Shown piece after piece: positions 8,411-16,982 of a stretch of DNA of 64,000 nucleotides. The position numbers and the translations under genes were made by a program. The DNA comes from Pseudomonas solani. Its GTDB lineage: Bacteria; Pseudomonadota; Gammaproteobacteria; Pseudomonadales; Pseudomonadaceae. Every line of letters begins with the position of its first letter. Position 1 is the stretch's first letter. The notes beneath the pieces were generated by a model. It saw only the letters and a program-made list of their open reading frames with translations. It was not told where the DNA came from and did no database searches. The stretch covers positions 3,530,501 to 3,594,500 of the forward strand of contig NZ_AP023081.1 in NCBI RefSeq assembly GCF_026072635.1, in the 5' to 3' direction.

Positions 8411-8935
8411 CTAGAGGTAGGCGGCCTGTGCAGCGTCGAGGCTGCCCTGGGCTCGCATGATCAGTTCGCAGAACTCGCGGGCGGCACCTTCGCCGCCACG
8501 TGCCTGGGTGACGCCATGGGCGTGCTGGCGGACGAAGCCGTCAGCGCTCGCCACCGCCATGCCCAGGCCGACCCGGCGGATCACCGGCAGGTCGGGCAGG
8601 TCGTCGCCGAGGTAGGCCACCTGTGCGTATTCGAGGCCCAGCTCCGCCAGCAGTTCATCGAGTACCACCATCTTGTCCTCGCGGCCCTGATAGAGGTGCT
8701 GGATGCCCAGGTTGCGGGCGCGTCGCTCGACCACGGGAGTGCTGCGCCCGGAGATGATCGCGGTGCGTACCCCGGAGTTGATCAGCATCTTGATGCCGTG
8801 GCCGTCCAGGGTATTGAAGGTCTTGAATTCGCTGCCGTCGACCAGGAAGTAAAGCTTGCCGTCGGTGAGAACGCCGTCGACGTCGAAGACCGCCAGGCGG
8901 ATGGCCTTGGCGCGCTGCAGCAGGTCGTCGCTCAT
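8411..8935 (-). CDS. kdsC: 3-deoxy-D-manno-octulosonate 8-phosphate phosphatase
   Basis: A HAD-superfamily phosphatase of 174 residues that removes phosphate from KDO-8-P to give KDO. The nucleophile motif DVDGVLTDG is at residues 18-26 and motif IV is near LGDDLPDLPV. There is no cap domain, as expected for the tetrameric KdsC type. The start abuts the kdsD stop with no spacer, and lptC follows after 8 bases. Confidence 0.96.
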   Translation of the reverse strand: MSDDLLQRAKAIRLAVFDVDGVLTDGKLYFLVDGSEFKTFNTLDGHGIKMLINSGVRTAIISGRSTPVVERRARNLGIQHLYQGREDKMVVLDELLAELGLEYAQVAYLGDDLPDLPVIRRVGLGMAVASADGFVRQHAHGVTQARGGEGAAREFCELIMRAQGSLDAAQAAYL

Positions 8936-9910
8936 TCAGACCACTCCGGCACGGGTCAGGTCGTGGATATGCAGGGCACCGATGGGGGTGTCGCTGTCGT
9001 CCACCACCACCAGCACGTTGATCTTGTGGTCGTCCATGATCTTCAGCGCCTCGGCGGCGAGCATGTCGGGGCGCACGGTCTTGCCGTGAACCGTCATGAC
9101 TTCGTCGATGCTGGCCTGGCGGACGTCCACGCCCTTGTCCAGGGTGCGGCGCAGGTCGCCGTCGGTGAAGATCCCGGCCAGCTTGCCGTCGCTCTCCAGT
9201 ACCGCGGTCATGCCGAGGCCCTTGCGGGTCATCTCCAGCAGGGCGTCGCGCAGGGAGGTGCCGCGTTCGACGCGGGGCAGCCTGTCGCCGCCGTGCATGA
9301 TGTTTTCCACCTTCAGCAGCAGGCGACGGCCCAAGGCGCCACCGGGATGGGAGAAGGCGAAGTCCTCGGCGGTGAAGCCGCGGGCTTCCAGTAGCGCGAT
9401 GGCCAGGGCGTCGCCCAGGACCAGCGATGCGGTGGTGGAGGAGGTCGGCGCCAGGTTCAGCGGGCACGCCTCATGCTCGACGCGGGCGTCGAGGTTGGCC
9501 TCGGCGGCCTTGGCCAGCGGCGACTGCGGATTGCCGGTCATGCTGATCAGGGTGATGCCCAGGCGCTTGATCAGCGGCAGCAGGGTGACGATCTCGGCGG
9601 TGGAGCCGGAGTTCGACAGGGCCAGCACGACGTCGTCGGGCGTGATCATGCCCATGTCGCCATGGCTGGCTTCGGCCGGGTGGACGAAGAACGCAGGCGT
9701 ACCGGTGCTGGCCAGGGTGGCGGCGACTTTCTTGCCGATATGGCCGGACTTGCCCATGCCCACCACCACGACGCGGCCCTTGCAGGCGAGGATCAGCTCG
9801 CAGGCGCGGACGAAGTCGTCGTCGATCCTGCCGAGCAGGGTGTCGATGGCTTCACGTTCCAGGCGGATGGTGCGGTGTGCGGATTGGATCAGATCGCTGG
9901 ACTGGCTCAT
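8936..9910 (-). CDS. kdsD: D-arabinose 5-phosphate isomerase
   Basis: Makes arabinose 5-phosphate from ribulose 5-phosphate, the first step of KDO synthesis. The 324-residue protein has an N-terminal SIS domain (VVVVGMGKSGHIGKK, ALSNSGSTAEI) and two C-terminal CBS domains from about residue 205 (MTRKGLGMTAVLESDGKLAGIFTDGDLRR). The start at 9910 gives the family N-terminus MSQSSDLIQSAHRTI; a longer in-frame extension upstream would read through the promoter. It heads the kdsD-kdsC-lptCAB operon and is divergent from mlaF. Confidence 0.95.
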   Translation of the reverse strand: MSQSSDLIQSAHRTIRLEREAIDTLLGRIDDDFVRACELILACKGRVVVVGMGKSGHIGKKVAATLASTGTPAFFVHPAEASHGDMGMITPDDVVLALSNSGSTAEIVTLLPLIKRLGITLISMTGNPQSPLAKAAEANLDARVEHEACPLNLAPTSSTTASLVLGDALAIALLEARGFTAEDFAFSHPGGALGRRLLLKVENIMHGGDRLPRVERGTSLRDALLEMTRKGLGMTAVLESDGKLAGIFTDGDLRRTLDKGVDVRQASIDEVMTVHGKTVRPDMLAAEALKIMDDHKINVLVVVDDSDTPIGALHIHDLTRAGVV

Positions 9911-9943
9911 GTGGAGAGTGCAGTTGCCGAGGAAAAGGCGGGG

Positions 9944-9972
9944 ATTATACCGGCAAAGAGTCGTTCGCTCAC
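9944..9972 (-). promoter_or_regulatory. Candidate sigma-70 promoter for kdsD-lpt operon
   Basis: On the minus strand a perfect -10 hexamer TATAAT (9949 to 9944) is preceded, with a 17-base spacer, by GTGAGC (9972 to 9967) as a weak -35. The expected start of transcription is about 25-30 bases before the kdsD start codon. Confidence 0.6.
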
Positions 9973-10033
9973 CCTCCATCGCATCCCGCCGAGGAGAAAC
10001 CTGTCGCAGCCCTGAACAATGGCTGGCGCGGCC

Positions 10034-10063
10034 TTGGGTGGCATAGTGCTGCGATGCTATAGT
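10034..10063 (+). promoter_or_regulatory. Candidate sigma-70 promoter for mla operon
   Basis: TTGGGT (10034-10039) and TATAGT (10058-10063) are separated by 18 bases in the divergent region between kdsD and mlaF. The leader to the mlaF start codon would be about 85 bases. Confidence 0.5.
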
Positions 10064-10154
10064 TCGCCGCCTGTTCGGCCACCCCTCAGGCATCGTGTCC
10101 CGGCCGCTGGAGACGACGTCTTCTGCAGGGATGGCCGCATCGCAAGGAGTACAG

Positions 10155-10964
10155 ATGAGCGCTGATAACGCTTACGCCGTGGAGTTGAAGGGCGTCACCT
10201 TCAAGCGCGGCACACGCAGTATTTTTCAGAATGTCGATATCCGCATCCCGCGCGGCAAGGTCACCGGGATCATGGGGCCGTCCGGCTGCGGCAAGACCAC
10301 CCTGTTGCGCCTCATCGCCGCTCAGCTCAAGCCTGCGGCCGGCGAAGTCTGGGTCAATGGCCAGAACCTGCCGAAGCTTTCCCGGGCCGACCTCTTCGAC
10401 ATGCGCAAGCAGTTCGGTGTGCTGTTCCAGAGCGGCGCGCTGTTCACTGACCTCGATGTGTTCGAGAACGTCGCCTTTCCCCTGCGGGTGCACACCAAAC
10501 TGCCCGAGGAAATGATTCGTGACATTGTCCTGATGAAGCTGCAGGCGGTTGGCCTGCGTGGCGCCATCGAGCTGATGCCGGATGAACTCTCCGGCGGTAT
10601 GAAGCGTCGCGTGGCCTTGGCCCGGGCCATTGCCCTCGACCCGCAGATCCTCATGTACGACGAGCCTTTCGTCGGCCAGGACCCCATTGCCATGGGCGTG
10701 CTGGTGCGTTTGATTCGCCTGCTCAACGATGCCCTGGGCATCACCAGCATCGTGGTCTCCCACGACCTGGCGGAGACCGCCAGCATCGCTGACTATCTTT
10801 ATGTGGTCGGCGATGCCCAGGTGCTGGGGCAGGGCACCCCCAAAGAGTTGATGGAGTCGGATAACCCGAGGATCCGCCAGTTCATGAAAGGCATTCCCGA
10901 CGGGCCGGTCCCCTTCCACTTCCCGGCACCCGATTACCGCAACGATTTGCTGGGAGAGCGTTGA
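10155..10964 (+). CDS. mlaF: Phospholipid transport ATPase MlaF (Ttg2A)
   Basis: ATPase of the MlaFEDB complex in the inner membrane, which moves phospholipids to or from the outer membrane and keeps its lipid asymmetry. The 269-residue protein has Walker A GPSGCGKTT, signature LSGGMKRRVALARA and Walker B ILMYDEPFVGQDP. The start at 10155 follows a strong AAGGAG site; an in-frame ATG 60 bases upstream is less likely. The stop overlaps the mlaE start (TTGATG). Pseudomonas names for this operon include ttg2, from toluene tolerance. Confidence 0.96.
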   Translation: MSADNAYAVELKGVTFKRGTRSIFQNVDIRIPRGKVTGIMGPSGCGKTTLLRLIAAQLKPAAGEVWVNGQNLPKLSRADLFDMRKQFGVLFQSGALFTDLDVFENVAFPLRVHTKLPEEMIRDIVLMKLQAVGLRGAIELMPDELSGGMKRRVALARAIALDPQILMYDEPFVGQDPIAMGVLVRLIRLLNDALGITSIVVSHDLAETASIADYLYVVGDAQVLGQGTPKELMESDNPRIRQFMKGIPDGPVPFHFPAPDYRNDLLGER

Positions 10965-11761
10965 TGCGCAAGAAGTCTCCGCTCGAGCGCATCCGCCTGC
11001 TCGGGCGCGCCGGCCTGGACGTGGTCGAAGCGCTGGGCCGCTCCACCCTGTTCCTGTTGCGTGCCATGTTCGGGCGCACCGGCACCGGGGCTGGATTCCA
11101 GCTGCTGATCAAACAACTGTATTTCGTCGGCGTGCTGTCGCTGCCGATCATCGTCGTATCCGGTGTCTTCATCGGCATGGTGCTGGCCCTGCAGGGTTAC
11201 AACATCCTGGTGGAATACGGCTCCGAGCAGGCGGTCGGGCAGATGGTCGCCCTGACCTTGCTGCGTGAGCTCGGCCCGGTGGTCACCGCGCTGCTGTTCG
11301 CCGGTCGTGCAGGCTCCGCCCTGGCGGCCGAGATCGGCAACATGAAGTCCACCGAGCAACTCTCCAGCCTGGAGATGATCGGCGTCGATCCGCTCAAGTA
11401 CATCATCGCCCCGCGGCTCTGGGCCGGGTTCATTTCCATGCCGCTGCTGGCGATGATCTTCAGTGTGGTGGGCATCTGGGGCGGCGCGATGGTCGCCGTC
11501 GATTGGCTGGGTGTTTACGATGGCTCTTTCTGGGCCAATATGCAGAACAGTGTCGAATTCACCGAAGACGTGCTGAACGGCGTGCTGAAAAGCATGGTCT
11601 TCGCCTTCGTGGTGACCTGGATCGCCGTGTTCCAGGGTTACGACTGCGAGCCGACCTCCGAAGGGATCAGCCGCGCAACGACTAAAACCGTGGTCTATGC
11701 CTCGCTGGCCGTGCTGGGGCTCGACTTCATCCTGACCGCCTTGATGTTTGGAGATTTCTGA
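10964..11761 (+). CDS. mlaE: Phospholipid transport permease MlaE (Ttg2B)
   Basis: The integral membrane permease of the Mla complex, 265 residues, with about five or six hydrophobic segments and the MlaE-family stretches LLRELGPVVTALLFAGRAGSA and AEIGNMKSTEQ. The N-terminal amphipathic part (ARLDVVEALGRSTL-like) is typical. Start and stop overlap the neighbouring genes by one base each, so mlaF, mlaE and mlaD are likely coupled. Confidence 0.96.
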   Translation: MRKKSPLERIRLLGRAGLDVVEALGRSTLFLLRAMFGRTGTGAGFQLLIKQLYFVGVLSLPIIVVSGVFIGMVLALQGYNILVEYGSEQAVGQMVALTLLRELGPVVTALLFAGRAGSALAAEIGNMKSTEQLSSLEMIGVDPLKYIIAPRLWAGFISMPLLAMIFSVVGIWGGAMVAVDWLGVYDGSFWANMQNSVEFTEDVLNGVLKSMVFAFVVTWIAVFQGYDCEPTSEGISRATTKTVVYASLAVLGLDFILTALMFGDF

Positions 11762-12228
11762 TGCAAATCCGCACCCTGGAAATTGGTGTCGGCCTGTTCC
11801 TGCTGGCCGGGTTGCTCGCCCTGCTGCTGCTGGCTTTGCGGGTGAGCGGCCTGTCGGTCGGCGGCGCCAGCGAAACCTATAAAGTTTACGCCCACTTCGA
11901 CAATATCGCCGGTTTGACTGTCAGAGCAAAAGTGACCATGGCCGGTGTGACCATCGGCAAGGTCACCGCCATCGACCTGGATCGCGAAAGCTACACCGGC
12001 AGGGTCACCATGGAGCTGGAAAAGCGCGTCGACAACCTGCCGACCGATTCCACGGCCTCCATCCTCACTGCCGGCCTGCTGGGCGAGAAGTACATCGGTA
12101 TCAGCGTTGGCGGCGACGACCAGCTGTTGAAGGACGGCGGCACCATCCGCGACACCCAGTCCGCGCTGGTGCTCGAAGACCTGATCGGCAAGTTCCTGCT
12201 CAATACGGTCAATAAGGAAAGCAAGTGA
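11761..12228 (+). CDS. mlaD: Phospholipid-binding MCE protein MlaD (Ttg2C)
   Basis: A 155-residue inner-membrane protein with one N-terminal transmembrane helix (GVGLFLLAGLLALLLLALRV) followed by an MCE domain (YKVYAHFDNIAGLTVRAKV). It forms the hexameric ring that receives or hands over phospholipid to MlaC. The end LEDLIGKFLLN is the usual short pore-helix tail. It sits between mlaE and mlaC with overlapping stop and start codons. Confidence 0.95.
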   Translation: MQIRTLEIGVGLFLLAGLLALLLLALRVSGLSVGGASETYKVYAHFDNIAGLTVRAKVTMAGVTIGKVTAIDLDRESYTGRVTMELEKRVDNLPTDSTASILTAGLLGEKYIGISVGGDDQLLKDGGTIRDTQSALVLEDLIGKFLLNTVNKESK

Positions 12229-12239
12229 GGACCTTCGAC

Positions 12240-12887
12240 ATGATCAAAGCAATGCGTAACGGCCTGCTGGTTCTGCTCGCCGCGCTGCCCCTGCTGGCCA
12301 ACGCGGCGCCCAGCGCGCGCGACGTGGTGCAGCAGACCACCGACAAGCTGCTGGCCGACCTCAAGGCCAACAAGCAGCAGTACCGCAGCAACCCTGGTGC
12401 GTTCTACGAATCGCTGAACAACATCCTCGGCCCGGTGGTGGATGCCGACGGCATTTCCCGCAGCATCATGACGGTCAAGTACTCGCGCAAGGCCACCCCG
12501 GAGCAGATGACCCGCTTCCAGGAGAACTTCAAGCGCAGCCTGATGCAGTTCTATGGCAATGCCCTGCTGGAATACGACAACCAGGACATCCGCGTGCTGC
12601 CCGGCAAGCAGGAAGACCCGGAGCGCACCAGCGTCGGCATGGAAGTGAAGGACAGCAAGGGCACCGTCTATCCGGTGTCGTACACCATGGTCAACATCGA
12701 TGGCCAGTGGATGCTGCGGAACGTCATCATCAACGGCATCAACATCGGCAAGCTGTTCCGCGACCAGTTCGCCGACACCATGCAGAAGAACGGCAACGAC
12801 CTGGACAAGACCATCAACGGCTGGGCCGAAGTGGTGGCCAAGGCCAAGCAGACCGAGGAAGGCCAGAAGGCCGCCGGTCATGAGTGA
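12240..12887 (+). CDS. mlaC: Periplasmic phospholipid-binding protein MlaC (Ttg2D)
   Basis: A soluble periplasmic shuttle of the Mla pathway, 215 residues. A signal peptide is visible (NGLLVLLAALPLLANA, cleavage near ANA|APS). The mature chain shows the Tol-Ttg2 family features PGAFYESLNNILGPVVD and DGQWMLRNVIINGINIG. The start at 12240 (ATG) is preferred; a GTG at 12225 overlapping the mlaD stop would add five residues. The 3' end overlaps mlaB by 8 bases. Confidence 0.94.
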   Translation: MIKAMRNGLLVLLAALPLLANAAPSARDVVQQTTDKLLADLKANKQQYRSNPGAFYESLNNILGPVVDADGISRSIMTVKYSRKATPEQMTRFQENFKRSLMQFYGNALLEYDNQDIRVLPGKQEDPERTSVGMEVKDSKGTVYPVSYTMVNIDGQWMLRNVIINGINIGKLFRDQFADTMQKNGNDLDKTINGWAEVVAKAKQTEEGQKAAGHE

Positions 12888-13188
12888 AGCTGCACTGACA
12901 GCCGGTACCGCCGGGGAGCTGAAACTCTCCGGCGTGCTGGATTTCCGTAGCGGGCCGGAGCTGCGTGAGACGGGTGCGAAGATGATTCGCGAACACGGCA
13001 TGGCAGACCTGGTGCTCGATTGTTCGGGCGTGTTGAAGTCCAGCAGCGTCGGTCTTTCCCTGTTGCTGGCCTTCATGCGCGATGCGCGAAAGGCCGGCAA
13101 GACGCTGACCATCCGCGCGCTGCCCGAGGACATGCGGCAGATCGCCGGCGTCTCCGGGCTCGACGAGTTGCTGCCGCTGGAAGTGTGA
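12880..13188 (+). CDS. mlaB: STAS-domain protein MlaB
   Basis: A small cytosolic STAS-domain protein of 102 residues that binds MlaF and is needed for assembly and activity of the transporter. The anti-anti-sigma-like core reads LVLDCSGVLKSSSVGLSLLLAF near residues 45-66. It starts inside the end of mlaC (8-base overlap) and is the last gene of the mla operon; a terminator follows. Confidence 0.93.
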   Translation: MSEAALTAGTAGELKLSGVLDFRSGPELRETGAKMIREHGMADLVLDCSGVLKSSSVGLSLLLAFMRDARKAGKTLTIRALPEDMRQIAGVSGLDELLPLEV

Positions 13189-13197
13189 AGACAGTCG

Positions 13198-13251
13198 AAA
13201 GCCCTCCGTCTGACCTTGCGCGCGCGGGGTTCGCAGGCGGGGGGCTTTTTT
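13198..13251 (+). terminator. Terminator after mlaB
   Basis: AAAGCCCTCCG (13198-13208) pairs, with one T-G wobble, with CGGGGGGCTTT (13238-13248), and the stem runs directly into a T-tract ending at 13251. The loop of about 29 bases is itself GC-rich. Confidence 0.75.
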
Positions 13252-13297
13252 GTATCATGGTCGACCCGCGCGCGTAGGGCGCCGATTGAGGTTGAGC

Positions 13298-13537
13298 ATG
13301 CAGGCCGTAGAAGTGAAGAACCTCCTGGAGGCTAAGCTGCCCGGAGCCCAGGTGGAAGTTGAAGGCGAAGGCTGCAATTTCCAGTTGAACCTGATCAGCG
13401 ACGAGCTGGCTGGCATGAGCCCGGTCAAGCGCCAGCAGCAGGTTTATGCCCATCTGAACGCCTGGATCGCCAATGGCAGCATCCACGCGGTCACCATGAA
13501 ATTCTTCAGCCTCGCTGGCTGGGCCGAGCGTTCCTGA
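13298..13537 (+). CDS. ibaG: BolA/IbaG family protein
   Basis: A 79-residue BolA-fold protein. The family pattern is visible in LLEAKLPGAQVEVEGEGCNFQLNLISDELAGMSPVKRQQ, and the C-terminal helix is followed by HAVTMKFFS. Such proteins partner monothiol glutaredoxins in iron-sulphur handling, and IbaG is linked to acid stress in E. coli. The yrbA position between the mla operon and murA is conserved in gammaproteobacteria. The start at 13298 is chosen for family length and the GAGG upstream. Confidence 0.9.
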   Translation: MQAVEVKNLLEAKLPGAQVEVEGEGCNFQLNLISDELAGMSPVKRQQQVYAHLNAWIANGSIHAVTMKFFSLAGWAERS

Positions 13538-13560
13538 GCCTACGGGCGACGAGATTCCAA

Positions 13561-14826
13561 ATGGATAAACTGATTATTACCGGCGGCCAACGCCTCGATG
13601 GCGAAATCCGCATTTCGGGCGCCAAGAACTCGGCCCTGCCGATCCTCGCTGCCACCCTGCTGGCCGATACCCCGGTCACCGTGTGCAACCTGCCGCACCT
13701 GCACGACATCACCACCATGATCGAACTCTTCGGTCGCATGGGCGTGCAGCCGGTTATCGACGAGAAGCTCAGCGTCGAAGTCGACGCCAGCACCATCAAG
13801 ACCCTGGTCGCGCCCTACGAGCTGGTGAAGACCATGCGCGCTTCGATCCTGGTGCTCGGCCCCATGGTTGCGCGCTTCGGTGAAGCCGAAGTGGCCCTGC
13901 CCGGCGGCTGCGCCATCGGTTCCCGCCCGGTCGACCTGCACATCCGTGGCCTCGAAGCCATGGGTGCGCTGATCGACGTCGACGGCGGCTACATCAAGGC
14001 CCGCGCTCCGGCCGGCGGCCTGCGTGGCGCGCACTTCTTCTTCGATACCGTCAGCGTGACCGGTACCGAGAACATCATGATGGCCGCTACCCTGGCCAAC
14101 GGCCGTACCGTGCTGGAAAACGCCGCACGTGAACCGGAAGTGGTCGACCTGGCCAACTGCCTGATCGCCATGGGCGCGCAGATCCAGGGTGCCGGCACCG
14201 ACACCATCATCATCGACGGCGTGAAGCGCCTCGGTGGTGCGCGTTACAGCGTGATGCCCGACCGTATCGAGACCGGCACCTACCTGGTTGCCGCAGCCTC
14301 CACCGGCGGCCGCGTCAAGCTCAAGGACACCGATCCGACCATCCTCGAATCCGTGCTGCTGAAGCTGGAAGAAGCGGGTGCCCACATCAGCACCGGCAAC
14401 AACTGGATCGAGCTGGACATGAAGGGCAACCGCCCGAAAGCGGTCAACGTGCGCACCGCACCGTACCCGGCGTTCCCCACCGACATGCAGGCCCAGTTCA
14501 TTTCCATGAACGCCGTGGCCGAAGGCACCGGTGCGGTCATCGAGACCGTGTTCGAGAACCGCTTCATGCACGTCTACGAAATGAACCGCATGGGCGCGCA
14601 GATCCTGGTCGAGGGCAACACCGCCATCGTCACCGGCGTTCCGCAGCTCAAGGGCGCTCCGGTCATGGCGACTGACCTGCGGGCTTCGGCCAGCCTGGTC
14701 ATCGCTGGCCTGGTTGCCGAGGGCGACACCCTGATCGACCGCATCTACCACATCGACCGTGGTTACGAGTGCATCGAGGAAAAACTGCAGCTGCTCGGCG
14801 CCAAGATCCGCCGCGTGCCGGGTTAG
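13561..14826 (+). CDS. murA: UDP-N-acetylglucosamine 1-carboxyvinyltransferase
   Basis: The first committed enzyme of peptidoglycan synthesis; it adds enolpyruvate from PEP to UDP-GlcNAc in the cytosol. The 421 residues match the family. The active-site cysteine targeted by fosfomycin is in LPGGCAIGSRPVDLH near residue 117, and the N-terminal ISGAKNSALPI loop with its catalytic Lys is present. It is 20 bases after ibaG, with a weak ribosome binding site. Confidence 0.98.
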   Translation: MDKLIITGGQRLDGEIRISGAKNSALPILAATLLADTPVTVCNLPHLHDITTMIELFGRMGVQPVIDEKLSVEVDASTIKTLVAPYELVKTMRASILVLGPMVARFGEAEVALPGGCAIGSRPVDLHIRGLEAMGALIDVDGGYIKARAPAGGLRGAHFFFDTVSVTGTENIMMAATLANGRTVLENAAREPEVVDLANCLIAMGAQIQGAGTDTIIIDGVKRLGGARYSVMPDRIETGTYLVAAASTGGRVKLKDTDPTILESVLLKLEEAGAHISTGNNWIELDMKGNRPKAVNVRTAPYPAFPTDMQAQFISMNAVAEGTGAVIETVFENRFMHVYEMNRMGAQILVEGNTAIVTGVPQLKGAPVMATDLRASASLVIAGLVAEGDTLIDRIYHIDRGYECIEEKLQLLGAKIRRVPG

Positions 14827-14834
14827 GTGACGCT

Positions 14835-14860
14835 CGGGCCGACCGCTAGCGGTCGGCCCG
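14835..14860 (+). repeat. Perfect palindrome between murA and hisG
   Basis: A 26-base perfect inverted repeat: the half CGGGCCGACCGCT (14835-14847) is the reverse complement of the following 13 bases (14848-14860). No T-run follows, so it is not a classical terminator. It could be an mRNA-stabilising or attenuating hairpin, or a protein site. Confidence 0.75.
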
Positions 14861-14911
14861 CACGCTCCCTCAAGGGCCCGCAGAGGGCCGAAGCCAAGGA
14901 CATCCAGTTCC

Positions 14912-15547
14912 ATGCTCACCATCGCGTTATCCAAGGGCCGCATCCTCGACGACACCCTGCCGCTGCTGGCGGAAGCGGGCATCGTCCCCACCGAGAATCC
15001 GGACAAGAGCCGCAAGCTGATCATCCCCACCACCCAGGATGACGTGCGCCTGCTGATCGTCCGTGCCACCGACGTGCCGACCTATGTCGAGCATGGCGCG
15101 GCAGACCTCGGCGTGGCCGGCAAGGATGTGCTGATGGAGTACGGTGGCCAGGGCCTGTACGAGCCCCTGGACCTGCGCATTGCCCGCTGCAAGCTGATGA
15201 CCGCTGGCGCGATCGGTGTGCCCGAGCCCAAGGGCCGTCTGCGCGTGGCCACCAAGTTCGTCAACGTCGCCAAGCGCTATTACGCCGAGCAGGGCCGTCA
15301 GGTCGAAGTGATCAAGCTTTACGGTTCGATGGAGCTGGCTCCGCTGGTCGGCCTGGCCGACAAGATCATCGACGTGGTCGACACCGGCAATACCCTCCGT
15401 GCCAATGGCCTGGAGCCCCAGGAAATGATCGCCACCATCAGCTCCCGCCTGGTGGTCAACAAGGCCTCGATGAAGATGCAGCACGCCCGTATCCAGGCGC
15501 TGATCGACACCCTGCGCCAGGCCGTCGAGTCGCGACACCACGACTGA
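14912..15547 (+). CDS. hisG: ATP phosphoribosyltransferase, short form
   Basis: First enzyme of histidine synthesis, joining ATP and PRPP. At 211 residues it is the short HisG form without the C-terminal allosteric domain, so it should need the HisZ regulatory subunit encoded elsewhere. Family elements are ALSKGRILDD at the start and the PRPP-binding region DVVDTGNTLRANGL around residue 150-163. An AAGGA site precedes the start. hisD and hisC follow. Confidence 0.96.
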   Translation: MLTIALSKGRILDDTLPLLAEAGIVPTENPDKSRKLIIPTTQDDVRLLIVRATDVPTYVEHGAADLGVAGKDVLMEYGGQGLYEPLDLRIARCKLMTAGAIGVPEPKGRLRVATKFVNVAKRYYAEQGRQVEVIKLYGSMELAPLVGLADKIIDVVDTGNTLRANGLEPQEMIATISSRLVVNKASMKMQHARIQALIDTLRQAVESRHHD

Positions 15548-15666
15548 CACCCGTGCGGCTCCGGCCGCACCCGCCTATCCGTGTCATAGCCAATAATCTC
15601 GGGTGCCCGCACGGTGGGCTTGCTACTCTAGCGGCGCCCGAGCATTTGCCAATAATGAGGCCCGCT

Positions 15667-16980
15667 ATGACCGTTCAAACCGCTGTTCGCCGACTCAATG
15701 CCGCTGATCCGGACTTCGCCCGTCATCTGGATCATCTGCTGAGCTGGGAAAGCGTATCCGACGAATCGGTCAACCAGCGCGTACTCGACATCATCAAGGC
15801 CGTGCGTGAGCGTGGCGATGCCGCCCTGGTCGAGTTCACCCAGCGTTTCGACGGTCTGAGCGTGGACTCCATGGCCGACCTGATCCTGCCGCGCGAGCGT
15901 CTGGAGCTGGCCCTGACCCGCATCACCGCCGAGCAGCGCAAGGCCCTGGAGACCGCCGCCGAGCGTGTGCGCCTCTACCACGAGAAGCAGAAGCAGGATT
16001 CCTGGACCTACACCGAGGCCGACGGCACCGTGCTGGGCCAGCAGGTCACCCCGCTGGACCGCGCCGGCCTGTACGTGCCCGGCGGCAAGGCGTCCTACCC
16101 GTCTTCCGTGCTGATGAACGCCATCCCGGCCAAGGTCGCCGGCGTCGCCGAAGTGGTGATGGTGGTGCCGACCCCCCGCGGCGAGATCAACGAGATCGTC
16201 CTCGCCGCCGCCTGCGTGGCCGGCGTCGACCGCGTCTTCACCATCGGCGGGGCCCAGGCGGTCGCCGCGCTGGCCTATGGCACCGAGAGCGTGCCCCAGG
16301 TGGACAAGATCGTCGGCCCCGGCAACATCTATGTCGCCACGGCCAAGCGCCACGTCTTCGGCCAGGTCGGCATCGACATGATCGCCGGCCCCTCCGAGAT
16401 CCTCGTCGTCTGCGATGGCCAGACCGATCCGGACTGGATCGCCATGGACCTGTTCTCCCAGGCCGAGCACGACGAAGACGCCCAATCCATCCTGGTCAGC
16501 CCCGATGCCGAGTTCCTCGACAAGGTGGCCGCCAGCATCGAGAAGCTGCTGCCGACCATGGAGCGTGCCGAAATCATCCGCACCTCCCTCTCCGGCCGTG
16601 GCGCGCTGATCCAGGTCGCCGACATGCAACAGGCGATCACCGTCGCCAACCGCATCGCCCCCGAGCACCTGGAGCTGTCGGTCGCCGACCCGCAGGCCTG
16701 GCTGCCGCAGATCCGCCACGCCGGCGCCATCTTCATGGGCCGCTACACCGCCGAGGCGCTGGGCGACTACTGCGCCGGCCCGAACCACGTGCTGCCCACC
16801 TCCGGCACCGCGCGTTTCTCCTCGCCGCTGGGTGTGTATGACTTCCAGAAGCGCTCGTCGATCATCTTCTGCTCTGCAGAGGGTGCCTCCGAGCTGGGCA
16901 AGACCGCGTCCGTGCTGGCCCGTGGCGAGTCGCTGACCGCCCACGCCCGCAGCGCCGAATACCGGATCAAGGGAGAATGA
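15667..16980 (+). CDS. hisD: Histidinol dehydrogenase
   Basis: A zinc enzyme of 437 residues catalysing the last two steps of histidine synthesis, histidinol to histidine with two NAD+. Recognisable parts are the signature IAGPSEILVVCDGQT near residue 240 and the zinc/base region SQAEHDEDAQS and APEHLEL. The start at 15667 is supported by GAGG upstream and family length; an in-frame start at 15553 would add 38 unlikely residues. The stop overlaps or abuts the hisC start. Confidence 0.97.
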   Translation: MTVQTAVRRLNAADPDFARHLDHLLSWESVSDESVNQRVLDIIKAVRERGDAALVEFTQRFDGLSVDSMADLILPRERLELALTRITAEQRKALETAAERVRLYHEKQKQDSWTYTEADGTVLGQQVTPLDRAGLYVPGGKASYPSSVLMNAIPAKVAGVAEVVMVVPTPRGEINEIVLAAACVAGVDRVFTIGGAQAVAALAYGTESVPQVDKIVGPGNIYVATAKRHVFGQVGIDMIAGPSEILVVCDGQTDPDWIAMDLFSQAEHDEDAQSILVSPDAEFLDKVAASIEKLLPTMERAEIIRTSLSGRGALIQVADMQQAITVANRIAPEHLELSVADPQAWLPQIRHAGAIFMGRYTAEALGDYCAGPNHVLPTSGTARFSSPLGVYDFQKRSSIIFCSAEGASELGKTASVLARGESLTAHARSAEYRIKGE

Positions 16981-16982
16981 CG

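Noticed and set aside
13540..15069. A 509-codon minus-strand frame over murA and hisG
   Set aside because: It is antisense to two essential, clearly identified genes.
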